Assembly (NCBI RefSeq): GCF_013408665.1
Contig: NZ_JACCCL010000001.1
Coordinates: forward strand, 1,317,136-1,381,135
From: Sporosarcina sp. JAI121
GTDB taxonomy: Bacteria > Bacillota > Bacilli > Bacillales_A > Planococcaceae
Direction: 5' to 3'
Length of the DNA: 64,000 nucleotides
Position 1 is the stretch's first letter; every line of letters begins with the position of its first letter. Under the pieces are notes generated by a model. That model was given only the letters and a program-made list of their open reading frames with translations, was not told the DNA's origin and searched no databases. This document shows, piece by piece, positions 62,490-64,000 of the stretch. The translations under genes and the position numbers were made by a program.

Positions 62490-63683
62490 TTGACAAAATC
62501 ATTAGCATCCAGAGTAAGTACTTTAACGCCGTCAACTACGCTTGCGATAACGGCAAAAGCAAAGGAAATGAAAGAATCGGGTATCGACGTCATCGGTCTT
62601 GGAGCGGGGGAACCTGATTATAATACACCTGCCAATATTATTGAAGCGGCATACGCATCCATGAAAGAAGGAAAAACGAAATATACGCCAGCAGGTGGAT
62701 TGCCTGCACTTAAAGATTCGATCATCCAAAAGCTCAAGAAGGACCAAGGATTGGACTATTCAAGGAAACAAATTATGATTGGGATCGGAGCAAAACATGT
62801 ATTATATACATTGTTCCAAGTAATCCTTGATCCGGTCGATGAAGTTATCATCCCGACACCCTATTGGGTCAGCTATCCTGAACAGGTGAAGTTGGCGGGC
62901 GGGGTACCGGTACATATCGAAGGGACTGCTACAGCACAGTTTAAAGTGACGGCAGAGCAGATTCGCGGGGCAATCACTTCCAAAACGAAAGCGGTTATCA
63001 TAAATTCGCCGGGGAACCCGACCGGGATGATTTATTCGAAAGAGGAATTACTGCAGATTGCCGAAGTTTGTAAAGAAAAAGACTTATGGATCATCTCTGA
63101 TGAAATCTATGAGAAACTCATATATGGTGAAGAAGAACATGTTTCCATCGCGCAGCTTTCTGACGATGCAAAAAAACGGACACTTCTCATTAATGGCGTG
63201 TCGAAATCACATTCGATGACTGGCTGGCGAATCGGCTATATTGCTGGTGATGCCGAAGTTGTCGGTGCAATGACCGATCTCGCAAGCCACTCGACTTCCA
63301 ATCCGACGACGACTTCCCAATACGCAACGATCGAGGCGTATAACGGGCCACAAGATACAGTTGAAACGATGCGTCAAGATTTTGAATCGCGTCTGGACCG
63401 GGTGTATCCACAATTATCGGCCATTCCTGGATTTAATGTGATTAAACCGCAAGGAGCTTTCTACCTTCTTCCGGAAGTATCTGAAGCAGTCAAGAAAACA
63501 GGGTTCGCCAACGTCGATGATTTTGCTGAAGCATTGTTGACGAAAGCGAATGTCGCGGTAATACCGGGATCCGGCTTTGGTTCTCCCGACACGATTCGAT
63601 TGTCTTACGCAACTTCAATCGACCTGCTTGAAGAAGCAATTGGGCGCATCCTTGCATTTGTTGAAGAAAACTGGAAAGAATAA
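62490..63683 (+). CDS. aspB: Aspartate aminotransferase
   Basis: PLP enzyme interconverting aspartate and 2-oxoglutarate with oxaloacetate and glutamate. It is 397 residues, class I. PLP Lys lies in NGVSKSHSMTGWRIGY, with NSPGNPTG and SDEIYEKLIYG upstream. The AAGGGAG site is nine bases before TTG 62490 and adjacent to the GTG at 62481, so TTG is chosen, giving the family N-terminus. asnS follows; the shared aspartate/asparagine theme is the same in B. subtilis. Confidence 0.94.
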   Translation: MTKSLASRVSTLTPSTTLAITAKAKEMKESGIDVIGLGAGEPDYNTPANIIEAAYASMKEGKTKYTPAGGLPALKDSIIQKLKKDQGLDYSRKQIMIGIGAKHVLYTLFQVILDPVDEVIIPTPYWVSYPEQVKLAGGVPVHIEGTATAQFKVTAEQIRGAITSKTKAVIINSPGNPTGMIYSKEELLQIAEVCKEKDLWIISDEIYEKLIYGEEEHVSIAQLSDDAKKRTLLINGVSKSHSMTGWRIGYIAGDAEVVGAMTDLASHSTSNPTTTSQYATIEAYNGPQDTVETMRQDFESRLDRVYPQLSAIPGFNVIKPQGAFYLLPEVSEAVKKTGFANVDDFAEALLTKANVAVIPGSGFGSPDTIRLSYATSIDLLEEAIGRILAFVEENWKE

Positions 63684-63778
63684 GAAATAGGTACCTAAAG
63701 CCTAGACAACGACTTGAGTTGAAAAATAATCCTTCTAACTCTTTTAAAAATTGAGAACGTTAACTTTCGGAGGTAACT

Positions 63779-64000
63779 ATGAAAACAATCATGATACATG
63801 AAATGCCAAACCACGCAGGCGAAATGGTCCGTATCGGCGGATGGCTTGCGAATAAACGTTCAAGCGGAAAGATTGCTTTTCTACAATTGCGTGACGGTTC
63901 AGGATTTGTCCAAGGAGTCGTAGTCAAAGAAGTGGTCGGCGAAGACATCTTTGCAAAAGCCAAATCAATCACACAGGAAAGTTCACTTTATATTACTGCG
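63779..64000 (+). CDS. asnS: Asparaginyl-tRNA synthetase, N-terminal part (cut by window edge)
   Basis: Class II aminoacyl-tRNA synthetase that charges tRNA-Asn. Only 74 codons are present. They cover the N-terminal anticodon-binding OB-fold ([29 protein letters not shown] split over residues 17-45). ATG 63779 follows CGGAGGT. It could be taken for AspRS from this part alone; position after aspB and the [15 protein letters not shown] wording favour AsnRS. No T-box leader is visible in the 95-base gap. Confidence 0.85.
   Translation, partial: MKTIMIHEMPNHAGEMVRIGGWLANKRSSGKIAFLQLRDGSGFVQGVVVKEVVGEDIFAKAKSITQESSLYITA

Noticed and set aside
63684..63778. T-box leader for asnS
   Set aside because: The gap is too short and lacks the conserved T-box sequence and terminator.

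Overview
The window is a 64 kb piece of chromosome from a low-to-moderate GC, endospore-forming Firmicute. Gene order follows the lysA-to-asnS stretch of the Bacillus subtilis chromosome almost step by step (ribT, scpAB, rluB, resABCDE, sigX-rsiX, ribU, fer, ypbB-recQ, ypdA, prsW, sleB-ypeB, cmk, ypfD, der, gpsA, spoIVA, hbs, mtrAB, hepS-menH-hepT, ndk, cheR, aro genes, qcrABC, dapB, bshA, cca, birA, panBCD, dinG, aspB, asnS). Protein divergence, GC content, frequent TTG starts and the style of the intergenic repeats suggest a Planococcaceae/Caryophanaceae member such as Sporosarcina. That genus guess is inference. SpoIVA, SleB/YpeB and PrsW point to a sporulating cell. ResABC and QcrABC show respiration through c-type cytochromes. 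BshA and YpdA show bacillithiol use.

Layout. 0-5 kb: end of lysA, a 34-residue membrane peptide, ribT, ypuF, scpA-scpB, a D-Ala-D-Ala carboxypeptidase and rluB. 5-13 kb: cytochrome c maturation operon resABC, two-component system resDE, and the ECF sigma factor sigX with its anti-sigma factor. 13.3-15.2 kb: the most regulatory-looking stretch, with a very long hairpin, an FMN riboswitch controlling ribU, and about 0.85 kb of non-coding DNA holding at least two structured repeat-like elements. 15-25 kb: ferredoxin, ypbB-recQ, LysM and phosphoesterase genes, ypdA, a reversed asparaginase, prsW and sleB-ypeB. 25-34 kb: c-di-GMP receptor, cmk-plsC, ypfD, der, gpsA, spoIVA and hbs. 34-38 kb: folE-mtrB, menaquinone synthesis genes and ndk. 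38-47 kb: cheR and the aromatic supra-operon without trp genes. 47-52 kb: qcrABC and membrane or peptidase genes. 52-59 kb: mazG-dapB-bshA-cca-birA and panBCD behind a structured leader. 59-64 kb: dinG, ypmB, aspB and the start of asnS.

Most of the window is conserved housekeeping DNA. I see no defence island, prophage, IS element, CRISPR array, rRNA or tRNA. The points most worth checking are cis-acting: the panB leader (imperfect arm, terminator and a hairpin over the ribosome binding site), the unusually long ribU leader, the nested-arm element at 14.5 kb, the repeat at 14.94-15.06 kb and the ~119 bp inverted repeat at 13.3 kb. Gene-content differences from the B. subtilis order (no trp genes beside a TRAP gene, no mgsA/bshB1 between dapB and bshA, no spmAB) are also recorded. 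Starts were chosen mainly by Shine-Dalgarno spacing. All functional statements come from reading motifs and order, not from database searches.
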